In this document: positions 41,746-49,200 of the stretch, one piece after another
How positions within the stretch are numbered: the first letter of the stretch is position 1
Layout of the letters: every line of letters begins with the position of its first letter
DNA from: Streptococcus mitis
Lineage (GTDB): Bacteria; Bacillota; Bacilli; Lactobacillales; Streptococcaceae
Reading direction: 5' to 3'
Assembly: GCF_023109105.1 (NCBI RefSeq)
Contig: NZ_JALDTZ010000007.1
Span: forward strand, 1 to 64,000
DNA length: 64,000 nt
Position numbers and translations under genes: made by a program
The notes under the pieces: generated by a model
The model's database searches: none
Seen by the model: the letters and a program-made list of their open reading frames with translations, nothing else
Told to the model about the DNA's origin: nothing

Positions 41746-42549
41746 TTAAAAAAGTCCAAATAAGTGCATGATTGGAAATACAAGCAACATACTATCGAAA
41801 CGATCCAAAACACCACCATGTCCAGGGATAAATTTCCCAGAATCCTTGACACCAAAGTGACGCTTGATCGAACTTTCTAGTAAATCACCAAATTGTCCAG
41901 CAATGCTAAAGAAAATAGCAAAGACCGACATCTTGTAAATTCCATACGGAAGAGCAACTGTTCTGTCAAACATCATAAAGATGATGGTTACTAAAATAGC
42001 GCCTAAAATACCACCCAAGGCACCCTCAAAGGTTTTATTTGGAGAAACCGTTGGAGCCAGTTTCCGTTTCCCAAAGTTCATCCCAGCAAGATAGGCACCA
42101 CTGTCGGTAGCCCAGACGATACACAAGGCCAATAGAGCCTTATCTAAACCTGCAACGCGAGCATCTAGTAAAGCATTAAATCCAAAGCCTACATAGAAAC
42201 TCATAGCAAGAGGGAAAACAGCGTCCTCAATCGTATAAGACTTACTAAAAACGGTCGTTCCTAACATGATTGAAATCAAAACACTATAGGCAACCACATT
42301 CCCATCAACTGGTAAAAAAGTCAGATAATTCTCCAAGGGAATGGTCAAAGCAAAGGTTGCAAAGAGGGTTAAGAGGCCCTCCATCGTCATGGTCTCTAGA
42401 CCTCTCATCTTCAAAAGTTCATGCATGGCTAGCATGGCTATGATTCCAATTGCTATCTGAAGCAAGAGTCCCCCAATCATTAAAATTGGTAGGAAAATAG
42501 CCAGGGCAATCCCTGCAAACAAGGCTCTTTTCTGTAAATCCTGTGTCAT
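41746..42549 (-). CDS. cdsA: Phosphatidate cytidylyltransferase
   Basis: A 267-residue membrane enzyme that makes CDP-diacylglycerol from phosphatidic acid and CTP. About eight hydrophobic segments precede the CDP-transferase signature near the C-terminus (SSIKRHFGVKDSGKFIPGHG followed by GVLDRFDS). It starts eight bases after uppS and is co-transcribed with rseP and proS. Confidence 0.97.
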   Translation of the reverse strand: MTQDLQKRALFAGIALAIFLPILMIGGLLLQIAIGIIAMLAMHELLKMRGLETMTMEGLLTLFATFALTIPLENYLTFLPVDGNVVAYSVLISIMLGTTVFSKSYTIEDAVFPLAMSFYVGFGFNALLDARVAGLDKALLALCIVWATDSGAYLAGMNFGKRKLAPTVSPNKTFEGALGGILGAILVTIIFMMFDRTVALPYGIYKMSVFAIFFSIAGQFGDLLESSIKRHFGVKDSGKFIPGHGGVLDRFDSMLLVFPIMHLFGLF

Positions 42550-42557
42550 ATTTCCTC

Positions 42558-43316
42558 CTAAACTCCTCCAAATCGGCGATGACGACGATTGTAGGCAAGA
42601 ATGGCTTCCTGCAAGGCCGCCTCGTCAAAATCAGGCCACAAGGTGTCCGTAAAATAGAGCTCACTATAGGCTCCCTGCCATGGAAGGAAATTGCTCAAAC
42701 GCAATTCTCCACTAGTACGGATAATCAAGTCTGGGTCTCGTAACTCCTTAGGCAAATGCTGGGTGAAGAGATAGTTGCCAATCAATTCCTCTGTGATGTC
42801 ACCTGGGTTGATTTTGGCATCTAACACATCCTGAGAAATCAACTTAAGAGCCTGTGTGATTTCAGCACGTCCACCATAGTTGAGGGCAAAATTCAGAATT
42901 AATCCTGTGTTGTTCTTAGTCAATTCCTCAGCCTTGGTTAAAGCATCAAAAGTCTGCTTAGGCAGGCGGTCTGTCTCCCCAATCATTTGAATCTTAACAT
43001 TATTCGCATGCAATTCTGGGACATAATTATCATAAAACTCTACTGGCAAGTTCATGATAAACTTGACTTCCTGATCTGGACGGGTCCAATTTTCCGTAGA
43101 AAAAGCATAAACTGTAATCACCTTGACGCCTAGTTTGTTGGCTGCCTTGGTCACAGTTTGCAATGCTTCCATGCCCGCCTTGTGCCCAAAAACCCGCGGT
43201 TGCATACGTTTTTTAGCCCAACGGCCATTCCCATCCATGATGATGCCGATATGAGCAGGAACCTGTGTCGGAACCTCTACTTCCACAGCCTTATCTTTCT
43301 TAAAAAATCCAAACAT
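42558..43316 (-). CDS. uppS: Undecaprenyl diphosphate synthase
   Basis: A 252-residue cis-prenyltransferase that makes the C55 carrier lipid for peptidoglycan and teichoic acids. The IIMDGNGRWAKKR motif carries catalytic D28, and DLIIRTSGE.RLSNFLPWQ is present. A longer frame starts at a TTG six codons upstream; the ATG (MFGFFKKD) is chosen on family length. It heads uppS-cdsA-rseP-proS. Confidence 0.96.
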   Translation of the reverse strand: MFGFFKKDKAVEVEVPTQVPAHIGIIMDGNGRWAKKRMQPRVFGHKAGMEALQTVTKAANKLGVKVITVYAFSTENWTRPDQEVKFIMNLPVEFYDNYVPELHANNVKIQMIGETDRLPKQTFDALTKAEELTKNNTGLILNFALNYGGRAEITQALKLISQDVLDAKINPGDITEELIGNYLFTQHLPKELRDPDLIIRTSGELRLSNFLPWQGAYSELYFTDTLWPDFDEAALQEAILAYNRRHRRFGGV

Positions 43317-43416
43317 GATCTTATTCCTATTCAAAAATCTATCGTTTCATTATACCATATTTCCCCATTTTCTTCTATCACTAAGCTATTTATTCTCAGG
43401 CACAAAGCCCATTTTT

Positions 43417-43512
43417 CAAAAAAATAAGCCGCCTGATTAGGCGACTTAATTTTTATAGGGAGATTATTATGAAAAAGTTTTAGGAGTTTAAGTTAAGGTC
43501 TTCTTAACTTAT
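43417..43512 (-). ncRNA. CiaR-dependent small RNA (csRNA a)
   Basis: A predicted RNA of about 95 nt. The 5' hairpin is AAGTTAAG/CTTAACTT. A single-stranded stretch follows with CTCCT and CATAATAATCTCCC, complementary to a Shine-Dalgarno plus AUG. It ends in a terminator (GTCGCC-TAATCA-GGCGGC then TTATTTTTTT). It matches the csRNA (ccn) family of CiaRH-controlled RNAs known from S. pneumoniae and S. mitis. It lies between the nucleotidyltransferase and uppS genes. Confidence 0.88.
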
Positions 43513-43518
43513 GAGATA

Positions 43519-43551
43519 AGTATACAACTCCTAACTTAAAGTTTCCTTAAG
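43519..43551 (-). promoter_or_regulatory. csRNA a promoter with CiaR box
   Basis: The minus strand reads CTTAAG-GAAAC-TTTAAG (43535-43551), fitting NTTAAG-N5-WTTAAG, then 10 bases and TATACT (43519-43524). The box overlaps the last codon and stop of the gene upstream. Confidence 0.9.
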
Positions 43552-44119
43552 TTAGTTTAAATGTGAGATTTTTCCATTTTTTTTGCCAATTTTTCTTGGA
43601 TAAACGCTTTTGATAGAGCTTCATTCGGTCTTCATTTTCTAAGAAATGAGGAGTTGGGGAAACTTGAAACTTTATAATATCCTCCAAACCATGAGGGGCA
43701 AAGAGCTCTAATGTGGATTCTTCATTCAAGCGTAGTCCAACAGCCGTACACTGTTCTGGATACTTACTCATAGCTTCACGAGAACTAGTATATGGAGCCG
43801 TATAAGGACTATGCTGATGCATATAGACTTGATTTTTCAACTCCCACTGATACTGGGGGAAGTCCTCTCTCAACTTGTTTTCTATTGCCAGCGTTTCTTC
43901 ATAACTCACCTCTAGGTCAAAGAAAATCACATCCACATCCGTTTCACGGTCAAAAGCTGGTTTATCTGACAAGAGATTCCAGATAAAATTTCTGACAGAA
44001 CCTGCTGCCAACCACGAATCTTTCAGACCAAGGTTTCGGATGATCGTCAGAATAGCCATCATATCCGGATTTTCTCTAAAAGCCTCTAGAATTTCTTGCT
44101 CATTTTTCATTGTATTCAT
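43547..44119 (-). CDS. Nucleotidyltransferase-fold protein (NTP_transf_6-like)
   Basis: A 190-residue protein with a probable nucleotidyltransferase core: the [14 protein letters not shown] motif and TDVDVIFFD supplying metal-binding aspartates. It resembles the DUF925/YkoA-type family. The reaction and substrate are unknown. It overlaps ruvB by 20 bases, so it is translated from the ruvB message. Its stop lies inside the csRNA a promoter. Confidence 0.85.
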   Translation of the reverse strand: MNTMKNEQEILEAFRENPDMMAILTIIRNLGLKDSWLAAGSVRNFIWNLLSDKPAFDRETDVDVIFFDLEVSYEETLAIENKLREDFPQYQWELKNQVYMHQHSPYTAPYTSSREAMSKYPEQCTAVGLRLNEESTLELFAPHGLEDIIKFQVSPTPHFLENEDRMKLYQKRLSKKNWQKKWKNLTFKLT

Positions 44120-45098
44120 AACCTAAGTGCTCATACGCCTTAGCAGTCGCCACCCGTCCAGAACGTGTCCGCATGATAAAACCTTTTTGAATCAAGTAAG
44201 GCTCATACATGTCTTCAACTGTCTCACGCTCCTCTGCTATGTTAACAGAAAGAGTTCCTAGACCAACAGGACCACCACCGTACATCTCAATCATGGTCCG
44301 AAGGATTTTTTGGTCCACATAGTCCAAACCTTCATGGTCAACATCCAGCATGGTCAAAGCCTTATCGGTAATAAGATCATCGATAGTCCCATTCCCCATA
44401 ATCTGGGCAAAATCGCGCACACGCTTAAGGAGACGATTGGCAATACGAGGGGTTCCACGACTACGTAAGGCCAGCTCAGCAGCGGCCTCGTGAGTGATTT
44501 CCATCTCAAAAATATCTGCCGTCCGCTCGACAATTTCTGTCAAGTCAGCATGGGCATAATACTCCATATGACCAGTAATCCCAAAACGTGCTCGTAGCGG
44601 ATTTGATAGCATGCCAGCTCGTGTCGTCGCACCAATCAATGTAAATGGTGGCAATTCCAAATGAACACTGCGACTACCTTCACCAGCCCCAATCATGATA
44701 TCAATGTAGAAGTCCTCCATGGCACTGTAAAGCACCTCTTCCACTGACATGGGCAAACGATGAATCTCATCAATAAAAAGGACATCCCCAGGCTCTAATT
44801 CATTCAAAATCGCTACCAAGTCACCAGCTTTTTCAATGACAGGACCAGACGTTTGCTTGAGATTTACACCCAGTTCATTGGCAATAACAAAAGCCATAGT
44901 TGTTTTCCCCAAACCTGGAGGTCCAAATAAGAGGACATGATCCAGCGCTTCATCTCGCATTTTGGCAGCTTCGATAAAGATTTGGAGCTGGTCCTTGACC
45001 TTGTCCTGTCCAATGTATTCACGTAAATACTGAGGACGAAGCGTGCGTTCTACTAACTCCTCATCACCCATGATTTCATTATCTAAAATTCTACTCAT
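44100..45098 (-). CDS. ruvB: Holliday junction helicase RuvB
   Basis: A 332-residue AAA+ motor for branch migration with RuvA. Walker A is GPPGLGKTT, Walker B LFIDEIHR, sensor 1 [10 protein letters not shown], and the C-terminal winged helix includes [14 protein letters not shown]. The ATG follows a TATAAT box by six bases (AGAAAC) with no ribosome site, so the message looks leaderless. ruvA is not adjacent, as in other streptococci. Confidence 0.97.
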   Translation of the reverse strand: MSRILDNEIMGDEELVERTLRPQYLREYIGQDKVKDQLQIFIEAAKMRDEALDHVLLFGPPGLGKTTMAFVIANELGVNLKQTSGPVIEKAGDLVAILNELEPGDVLFIDEIHRLPMSVEEVLYSAMEDFYIDIMIGAGEGSRSVHLELPPFTLIGATTRAGMLSNPLRARFGITGHMEYYAHADLTEIVERTADIFEMEITHEAAAELALRSRGTPRIANRLLKRVRDFAQIMGNGTIDDLITDKALTMLDVDHEGLDYVDQKILRTMIEMYGGGPVGLGTLSVNIAEERETVEDMYEPYLIQKGFIMRTRSGRVATAKAYEHLGYEYNEK

Positions 45099-45104
45099 GT
45101 TTCT

Positions 45105-45133
45105 ATTATAGCAAAAATCCAGCCCACAAACAA
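45105..45133 (-). promoter_or_regulatory. ruvB promoter (leaderless start)
   Basis: Minus-strand TTGTTT, 17 bases, TATAAT with TGC extended -10, six bases from the ATG. The -35 region abuts the T-run of an upstream csRNA-type terminator. Confidence 0.68.
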
Positions 45134-45155
45134 AAAAACCACCTGATTAGGTGCC
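45132..45155 (-). terminator. Orphan csRNA-type terminator
   Basis: The minus strand reads GGCACCT-AATC-AGGTGG followed by TTTTTTTG, the same CCTAATCAGG hairpin as the csRNA terminators. No CiaR box or csRNA body lies upstream; the fst promoter does. It is probably the remnant of a lost csRNA gene. Confidence 0.6.
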
Positions 45156-45172
45156 TCCCGAGTTTAGCACTT

Positions 45173-45222
45173 ATGTGGTATCATATTCTACGGCACTTCT
45201 ACACCGCCTACGAAAGGAGGTG
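45173..45222 (+). promoter_or_regulatory. fst promoter and ribosome-site-sequestering hairpin
   Basis: Extended -10 TGTGG-TATCAT (-10 at 45179-45184) without a clear -35. The leader then forms CACCGCCT (45202-45209) paired with AGGAGGTG (45215-45222), with one mismatch, which buries the Shine-Dalgarno of the toxin. A 5' stem of this kind is known from RNA I of pAD1 par. Confidence 0.78.
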
Positions 45223-45231
45223 AGATAGCCC

Positions 45232-45324
45232 ATGATAGAATTAGTACTCAAAACTATCATCGGACCAATTGTGGTCGGTGTCGTTCTTCGCTTAGTCGAT
45301 AAATGGCTAAACAAGGACAAATAG
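45232..45324 (+). CDS. fst: Fst-family type I toxin (30 residues)
   Basis: A 30-residue peptide: a short N-terminus, one membrane helix containing IIGPIVVGVVLRLV, then a charged tail with DKWLNKDK. The pattern hydrophobic helix with an internal Pro, ending in W-L-x-x-x-K, is that of Fst/Ldr-type toxins that insert in the membrane from inside. A strong AAAGGAGGTGA site precedes the ATG but is held in a hairpin. The gene is followed by a terminator shared with a convergent antisense RNA. It lies upstream of and divergent from ruvB and was too short for ordinary gene calls. Confidence 0.88.
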   Translation: MIELVLKTIIGPIVVGVVLRLVDKWLNKDK

Positions 45325-45330
45325 TGTCAA

Positions 45331-45372
45331 AAAAGACCCCAAGCTTATCTGGTCGTGAGCTTGGGGTCTTTT
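45331..45372. terminator. Bidirectional terminator of fst and RNA II
   Basis: AAAAGACCCCAAGCT (45331-45345) and AGCTTGGGGTCTTTT (45358-45372) form a perfect 15-bp stem with A and T tracts, able to end both convergent transcripts. Confidence 0.92.
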
Positions 45373-45404
45373 CTAGCCCATGATATAGAACTAGTACTCA
45401 ATTC
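45331..45404 (-). ncRNA. RNA II antitoxin of the Fst locus
   Basis: A predicted RNA of about 70 nt starting near 45404 on the minus strand and ending at the shared terminator. Its 5' part is complementary to the toxin message at the direct repeat, and its 3' part at the terminator. Length and layout match pAD1 RNA II, which blocks fst translation. Confidence 0.83.
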
Positions 45405-45410
45405 CATTTC

Positions 45411-45439
45411 ATTATCCCACAGTTCACAAATTTTGTCAA
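45411..45439 (-). promoter_or_regulatory. RNA II promoter
   Basis: Minus-strand TTGACA (45434-45439), exactly 17 bases, GATAAT (45411-45416) with TGG extended -10. A near-perfect promoter that would keep the antitoxin RNA abundant. Confidence 0.88.
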
Positions 45440-45796
45440 AGGTTTACATCTTCTTTAATCGCTGTACAACAAGGCTTTCAAGATTAGGAAAACGTTAGGG
45501 ATTCTATCAATTTCATAGAAATTTCGATTTCGTAAACGAAGAGACAATCTTACATGTCACTTCTCATTTATTACGTCACTACTAGACAAGCAAAATCATT
45601 ATTACAGTAGTTCCAGTCCTTCAATTAACAGTCACCTACAATCAAATTAAGGTTGAATTCACTTAAATAACAACAAAACTATTTCTTAGTCATATTTGCT
45701 AAACAAGTCCCCGCCAATTCCCCAACCAAAATCCGAAAATACCTGAAAATATCGGAAAATGATTTTTATAACAGTCCCCAAAATCCTGAAATAGAG
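45440..45796. other. Intergenic stretch without recognised features
   Basis: About 350 AT-rich bases between the RNA II promoter and the csRNA b terminator. I see no open frame with a ribosome site, no clear hairpin and no CiaR-spaced repeat. Confidence 0.6.
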
Positions 45797-45895
45797 CCAA
45801 AAAACTCCACCTGATTGGGTGGAGTTAAGGGAGATTATTATGAAAAAGAAAAGTTTAGGATTTCATTAAATAAAGTTAGGAGGTCTTTATTTAAT
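45797..45895 (-). ncRNA. CiaR-dependent small RNA (csRNA b)
   Basis: A predicted RNA of about 99 nt. The 5' hairpin ATTAAATAAAG/CTTTATTTAAT displays ACCTCCTAA (anti-Shine-Dalgarno) in its loop. A CTTTTTCATAATAATCTCCC stretch follows, and the terminator is AACTCCACC/GGTGGAGTT with TTTTTT. Its 5' half is nearly identical to csRNA c, showing a local duplication. Confidence 0.9.
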
Positions 45896-45901
45896 AAAGA
45901 T

Positions 45902-45934
45902 ATAATACAAGACAAAGCTTAAAACTAACTTAAC
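45902..45934 (-). promoter_or_regulatory. csRNA b promoter with CiaR box
   Basis: Minus-strand GTTAAG-TTAGT-TTTAAG (45918-45934), 10 bases, then TATTAT (45902-45907). Same spacing as the other two csRNA promoters. Confidence 0.9.
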
Positions 45935-45956
45935 TTTTCTCATATTTTACTATTTT

Positions 45957-46056
45957 ATACTCAATGAAAATCAAAGAACAAACTAGGAAACTAGCCGCAG
46001 GCTGTACTTGAGTACGGCAAGGTGACGTGATTTGAATTTGATTTTCAAAGAGTATT
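45957..46056 (-). repeat. BOX element (C-A, shortened)
   Basis: A 100-base BOX copy in minus orientation. It lacks boxB and a few bases of boxA (GGCAAGGTGACGTG). It lies between the csRNA b promoter and the csRNA c terminator. Confidence 0.92.
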
Positions 46057-46086
46057 ACAAAAAAATTCTATCACCATCACCTAACC

Positions 46087-46183
46087 ACAAAAAAGCCACC
46101 TGATTGGGTGACTTCATTAGGAGATTATGATGAAAAAAAGTTTTAGGATTTCATTAAATAAAGTTAGGAGGTCTTTATTTAAT
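46087..46183 (-). ncRNA. CiaR-dependent small RNA (csRNA c)
   Basis: A predicted RNA of about 97 nt with the same 5' hairpin and ACCTCCTAA loop as csRNA b. It then has CTTTTTTTCATCATAATCTCCT, complementary to a ribosome site and start codon, and a terminator AAGTCACC/GGTGGCTT followed by TTTTTTG. Confidence 0.9.
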
Positions 46184-46189
46184 GACTAT

Positions 46190-46222
46190 ATAATACTAGA
46201 CTAGCCTTAAACTTTGCTTAAG
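46190..46222 (-). promoter_or_regulatory. csRNA c promoter with CiaR box
   Basis: Minus-strand CTTAAG-CAAAG-TTTAAG (46206-46222), 10 bases, then TATTAT (46190-46195). It lies 14 bases beyond the stop of the acetyltransferase gene. Confidence 0.9.
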
Positions 46223-46236
46223 AAAAATAAGTTTTG

Positions 46237-46653
46237 TTATTTTTCTCTGTTTATCCAAGTCATTCCTATACAATTATAAGTGAATAAGATTTCAAAGCCC
46301 ATAGAACGATAGAATTCCAAGGTTCGTTCTGTCTGTTCTGTCACCAGCTGGACTTGATAGGCATCTTTGTAATCCTCTAAAGCCTCTTTCATCAAGGCAC
46401 TACCTATCCCTTGACGCTGATAGATTGGTAAAACGATTAAATCCTGAACCAGTACTGATGAAAATCCATCTCCAACCAAACGAATCAAGCCCACCACAGC
46501 ATCGCCATCAAGTGCCACATAAATCGCTAATGAATGAGATAAGGCCTGCTCCAGCATCTCTGGTTGATGGGTATAATTTGTCCAACCGGCAGCCTGATAG
46601 AGATGCAAAACGTCCTCTAGTTTGACGATTTCTTGCTTTCTAATAGTGATCAT
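46237..46653 (-). CDS. GNAT-family N-acetyltransferase
   Basis: A 138-residue acetyltransferase. Acetyl-CoA binding motif A is in VLPIYQRQGIGSALMKEAL and the C-terminal YRSMGFEIL is typical. The acceptor is unknown. GAGGTG precedes the ATG. It follows the larger acetyltransferase gene by 11 bases, so they are likely co-transcribed. csRNA promoters begin immediately after it. Confidence 0.92.
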   Translation of the reverse strand: MITIRKQEIVKLEDVLHLYQAAGWTNYTHQPEMLEQALSHSLAIYVALDGDAVVGLIRLVGDGFSSVLVQDLIVLPIYQRQGIGSALMKEALEDYKDAYQVQLVTEQTERTLEFYRSMGFEILFTYNCIGMTWINREK

Positions 46654-46664
46654 GTCAACACCTC

Positions 46665-47360
46665 TTAAAGCTCTCTCAAGCTCTTGTACTGCTGTCCATT
46701 TTTATCAAAATTTTCAGGACGCAACCATGTTTCCAAACGAGCTTTGACTTTGGGCCAGTCCTTATCAATCATAGACAGCCAATCCGTATCCCTCGTACGC
46801 CTCTTATAAACCACTGCCTGACGGAAGGTTCCTTCATAGACAAATCCCAAACGCTCCGCAGCTCGTCTTGATGGCAGGTTAAGAGCATCGCATTTCCACT
46901 CATAGCGACGATAGTTAAGCTCTTCAAAGACATAGCAAGCCAAGAGATACTGGGCTTCTGTTCCTATCCGTGTCCCCCTGAGCTCTGGAGAAAAAGTGAC
47001 AGCTCCCACTTCTATTACTCGGTTATTCTGGTCAATACGCATGAGAGAAAAAGTTCCCAAAGCCTTACCAGTTGCCTTGTCTATGATTGCATAGTAAAAA
47101 CGGTCCTTACGAGCCAACATCTGATTTAAAAGGCTGACCAGTTCCTCCATGTCTGCTACTGGTCCCTGAAAGAGGTAGGTCCACATCTCCCGAGGCGTAT
47201 CAGGGCCATAAACAGCTAATAAATCCTCCGCATGCTTTTCCACCGAAAGAGCCTCTATCTTAGCATAACGCCCTTCTAAGAAATCAATAGAAGGCAGTTC
47301 ACCTGGTGTATAACCTTCCATTGACTCACCAATCATCTGACCATATTCGTTTACTGGCAT
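46665..47360 (-). CDS. RimJ/RimL-type GNAT acetyltransferase
   Basis: A 231-residue acetyltransferase of the RimL subfamily (SPELRGTRIGTEAQYLLACY, RYEWKCDALNLPSRRAAERL, GFVYEGTFRQAVVYKRRTRD). Such proteins acetylate protein N-termini or small molecules, sometimes as detoxifying enzymes; the substrate here is unknown. AAGGAG precedes the ATG. It is upstream of the smaller acetyltransferase. Confidence 0.93.
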   Translation of the reverse strand: MPVNEYGQMIGESMEGYTPGELPSIDFLEGRYAKIEALSVEKHAEDLLAVYGPDTPREMWTYLFQGPVADMEELVSLLNQMLARKDRFYYAIIDKATGKALGTFSLMRIDQNNRVIEVGAVTFSPELRGTRIGTEAQYLLACYVFEELNYRRYEWKCDALNLPSRRAAERLGFVYEGTFRQAVVYKRRTRDTDWLSMIDKDWPKVKARLETWLRPENFDKNGQQYKSLREL

Positions 47361-47454
47361 TTTTCTTCTCCTTGTTTTACGCTGAAAATACTATATCACA
47401 AATTGTTCTCTTTGGAAACTGGCACTGTCTTCAAACTTCATACTCAACACTATA

Positions 47455-47874
47455 TTAGTGACCCGTTTTCTGTCTTTTATCCTCCAAGGCTTGATTAATT
47501 TGTTGTGTGAGTTTATGAGTTCGCCAGATTTGATACAACCATATCAATCCATAAATTAACAAGAAAAAGAACCAAAGCAAGGGACTCCACAAGGCTGAAC
47601 CCCAACCAAAAAATAGAGAGGTCAATACTAAAATAGTAGCCGTCACTAATAAATGAACTCCTACACGTATACTAAAAGCAAGAAACTCTAGCTTTTCAAG
47701 TATTAAAGTCAATACCCCCATAATTCCACCCATTAAAAACAGAGCTAGAATATTTTTTGTCATTGGTTCAGGATAATTAATACCTGGATAAAACTGAGTC
47801 AACACCATCATACTCAAATAAAAGAAGGAAGCCGTACGCATTCCCGATACAAAATAATCAATTAATCGTTTCAT
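47455..47874 (-). CDS. DUF3021 membrane protein paired with a LytTR regulator
   Basis: A 139-residue protein with four predicted helices (about 12-30, 38-60, 68-90, 100-115) and a basic C-terminus (KRQKTGH). It fits DUF3021, a family regularly encoded beside LytTR regulators. It follows the regulator gene by nine bases. By analogy with BrsM/HdrM it may hold the regulator inactive; this is inference. Confidence 0.87.
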   Translation of the reverse strand: MKRLIDYFVSGMRTASFFYLSMMVLTQFYPGINYPEPMTKNILALFLMGGIMGVLTLILEKLEFLAFSIRVGVHLLVTATILVLTSLFFGWGSALWSPLLWFFFLLIYGLIWLYQIWRTHKLTQQINQALEDKRQKTGH

Positions 47875-47883
47875 GATTTTCTC

Positions 47884-48339
47884 CTATAAACCTAGATAAT
47901 TCATTAAGGACTTAACGTATTTCCGACTCACACTAGATTTGATGCCCCGAGTCATTTTAGCCATCATGTTCCCTGAAAAGCTATCTGATAACGATTCTAA
48001 GTGGTCAATGTTTATAATTGAATGGCGTGATATCTGTATAAAGTTACGCCGATTAATCCGATTCTGAAAGTTTATCAATGTTTCCTTAGTTTTATAAATC
48101 CCATCTACCGTATAAATGGTTAACAAGTTCTTATCGATATCTGCTAGAATAAGATCCTCAATCTTTACCATGACCAGATAATCATCCGTTCGAATAGGAA
48201 TGACCACCTGATTGGTCGTTGAAAATTGTTCTAAATACTCCATGACTTCCCTTGCTTGGTCGGTTAACTGAGCTGCCTGAATTACAATATGTGGGTCCTT
48301 TTCTGAAAACTCTGGCTTCATTTCAAAACGAATCTTCAT
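47884..48339 (-). CDS. LytTR-family transcriptional regulator (operon 2)
   Basis: A 151-residue regulator: an N-terminal segment of about 50 residues and a LytTR DNA-binding domain (VMVKIEDLILADIDKNLLTI, FIQISRHSIINIDHL, SSVSRKYVKSLMNYLGL). It is a paralogue of the operon 1 regulator with the same layout and no receiver domain. It lies in an ABC ATPase-permease-LytTR-DUF3021 operon whose promoter region has a direct repeat identical in motif and spacing to that of operon 1. Confidence 0.92.
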   Translation of the reverse strand: MKIRFEMKPEFSEKDPHIVIQAAQLTDQAREVMEYLEQFSTTNQVVIPIRTDDYLVMVKIEDLILADIDKNLLTIYTVDGIYKTKETLINFQNRINRRNFIQISRHSIINIDHLESLSDSFSGNMMAKMTRGIKSSVSRKYVKSLMNYLGL

Positions 48340-48357
48340 TTTCTCTCCAATGTACTT

Positions 48358-49200
48358 TTATTTTCTCTTGCTAAATACTTTAACAAATAAAAGCCAAAGA
48401 AGAATAGCGACGAGACATATAATAACCACTATAAAGTATGTCTCTTCCTTTGTCAATAGTTCTTGCCAGTTGATTTGGATTCCCATTTTTTCTTGAAATT
48501 CCTTTAACAATCTGCTATTTCCTGTAAATGCGGTCTCTAATGGTTCTTTCATTAAAATTTGTCGATAAAGAGAAGCAATATAAGTTGCAGGGGTACACTT
48601 CATAATAATTTGTGCAAAATCAGGTAAAACTCCAATAGGGACATAAGTTCCTACTAAAAATCCAGAAGCAGTTCCCACTATAGTTGCCAGTTTGCCAAGA
48701 CTATCTACAGATTGAAAACGATAAATCAAGAGAATATTTATCAAACTTGAAAGCAGACTACTTAACAACATAATCAAAGCAATTTCCGGTAAATGACTGA
48801 TAACTGGACTCTCTTTAAAATAAAGCCCCATAACAGCAAACATAAACACCTGCATGACAAAAGAGATGGCAATACTACTGATTAGATAGGACACCTGTAA
48901 CCCCCAGCTACCTAAATCTGTCAAGAAGAGATCTTGATCCACTTGATTTTCACGATCCTGTACCATTTGTGTAAGAGCCGTAAAACTGGTTGTAATCCCA
49001 GTTACAGCCAATGTCCCACCCATCAGCCAGTTATTTAAAAGGTTCGTATTATCAGGGAGTTGGGACCAAGCATCCGTCAAGTTCTTCTGCAAAAAAATGA
49101 TATAAAGGAGGAAGGAAATCAATGCCCCCAATAATGAGAAAAATACTCCTGAACGATTACGAAAATATAATATAAAATTCCGTTTCAATAAAGCTAACAT
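48358..49200 (-). CDS. ABC-2 type transporter permease (LytTR operon 2)
   Basis: A 280-residue membrane protein with about six helices and a large loop near 210-245 (TPATYIASLYRQILMKEPLE). It is the membrane half of a drug- or peptide-type ABC exporter. Its ATG overlaps the ATPase stop (TAATG), and the LytTR gene follows after 18 bases. Being co-encoded with a LytTR regulator suggests bacteriocin export or immunity; not shown. Confidence 0.91.
   Translation of the reverse strand: MLALLKRNFILYFRNRSGVFFSLLGALISFLLYIIFLQKNLTDAWSQLPDNTNLLNNWLMGGTLAVTGITTSFTALTQMVQDRENQVDQDLFLTDLGSWGLQVSYLISSIAISFVMQVFMFAVMGLYFKESPVISHLPEIALIMLLSSLLSSLINILLIYRFQSVDSLGKLATIVGTASGFLVGTYVPIGVLPDFAQIIMKCTPATYIASLYRQILMKEPLETAFTGNSRLLKEFQEKMGIQINWQELLTKEETYFIVVIICLVAILLWLLFVKVFSKRK

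Larger units (their letters stand above)
45226..45401. repeat. Direct repeat pair of the Fst locus
   Basis: TAGCCCATGAT.AGAATTAGTACTCAA at 45226-45251 (over the toxin start codon) and TAGCCCATGATATAGAACTAGTACTCAA at 45374-45401 (5' end of RNA II). Because the two RNAs are transcribed convergently, these direct repeats make them complementary at their 5' parts, as DRa/DRb do in pAD1 par. Confidence 0.85.

Noticed and set aside
43484..43512. Plus-strand GGAGATTATTATGAAAAAG as a possible short gene start (also near 45830 and 46121)
   Set aside because: The frames close after a few codons; the sequence is the complement of the csRNA anti-Shine-Dalgarno region.
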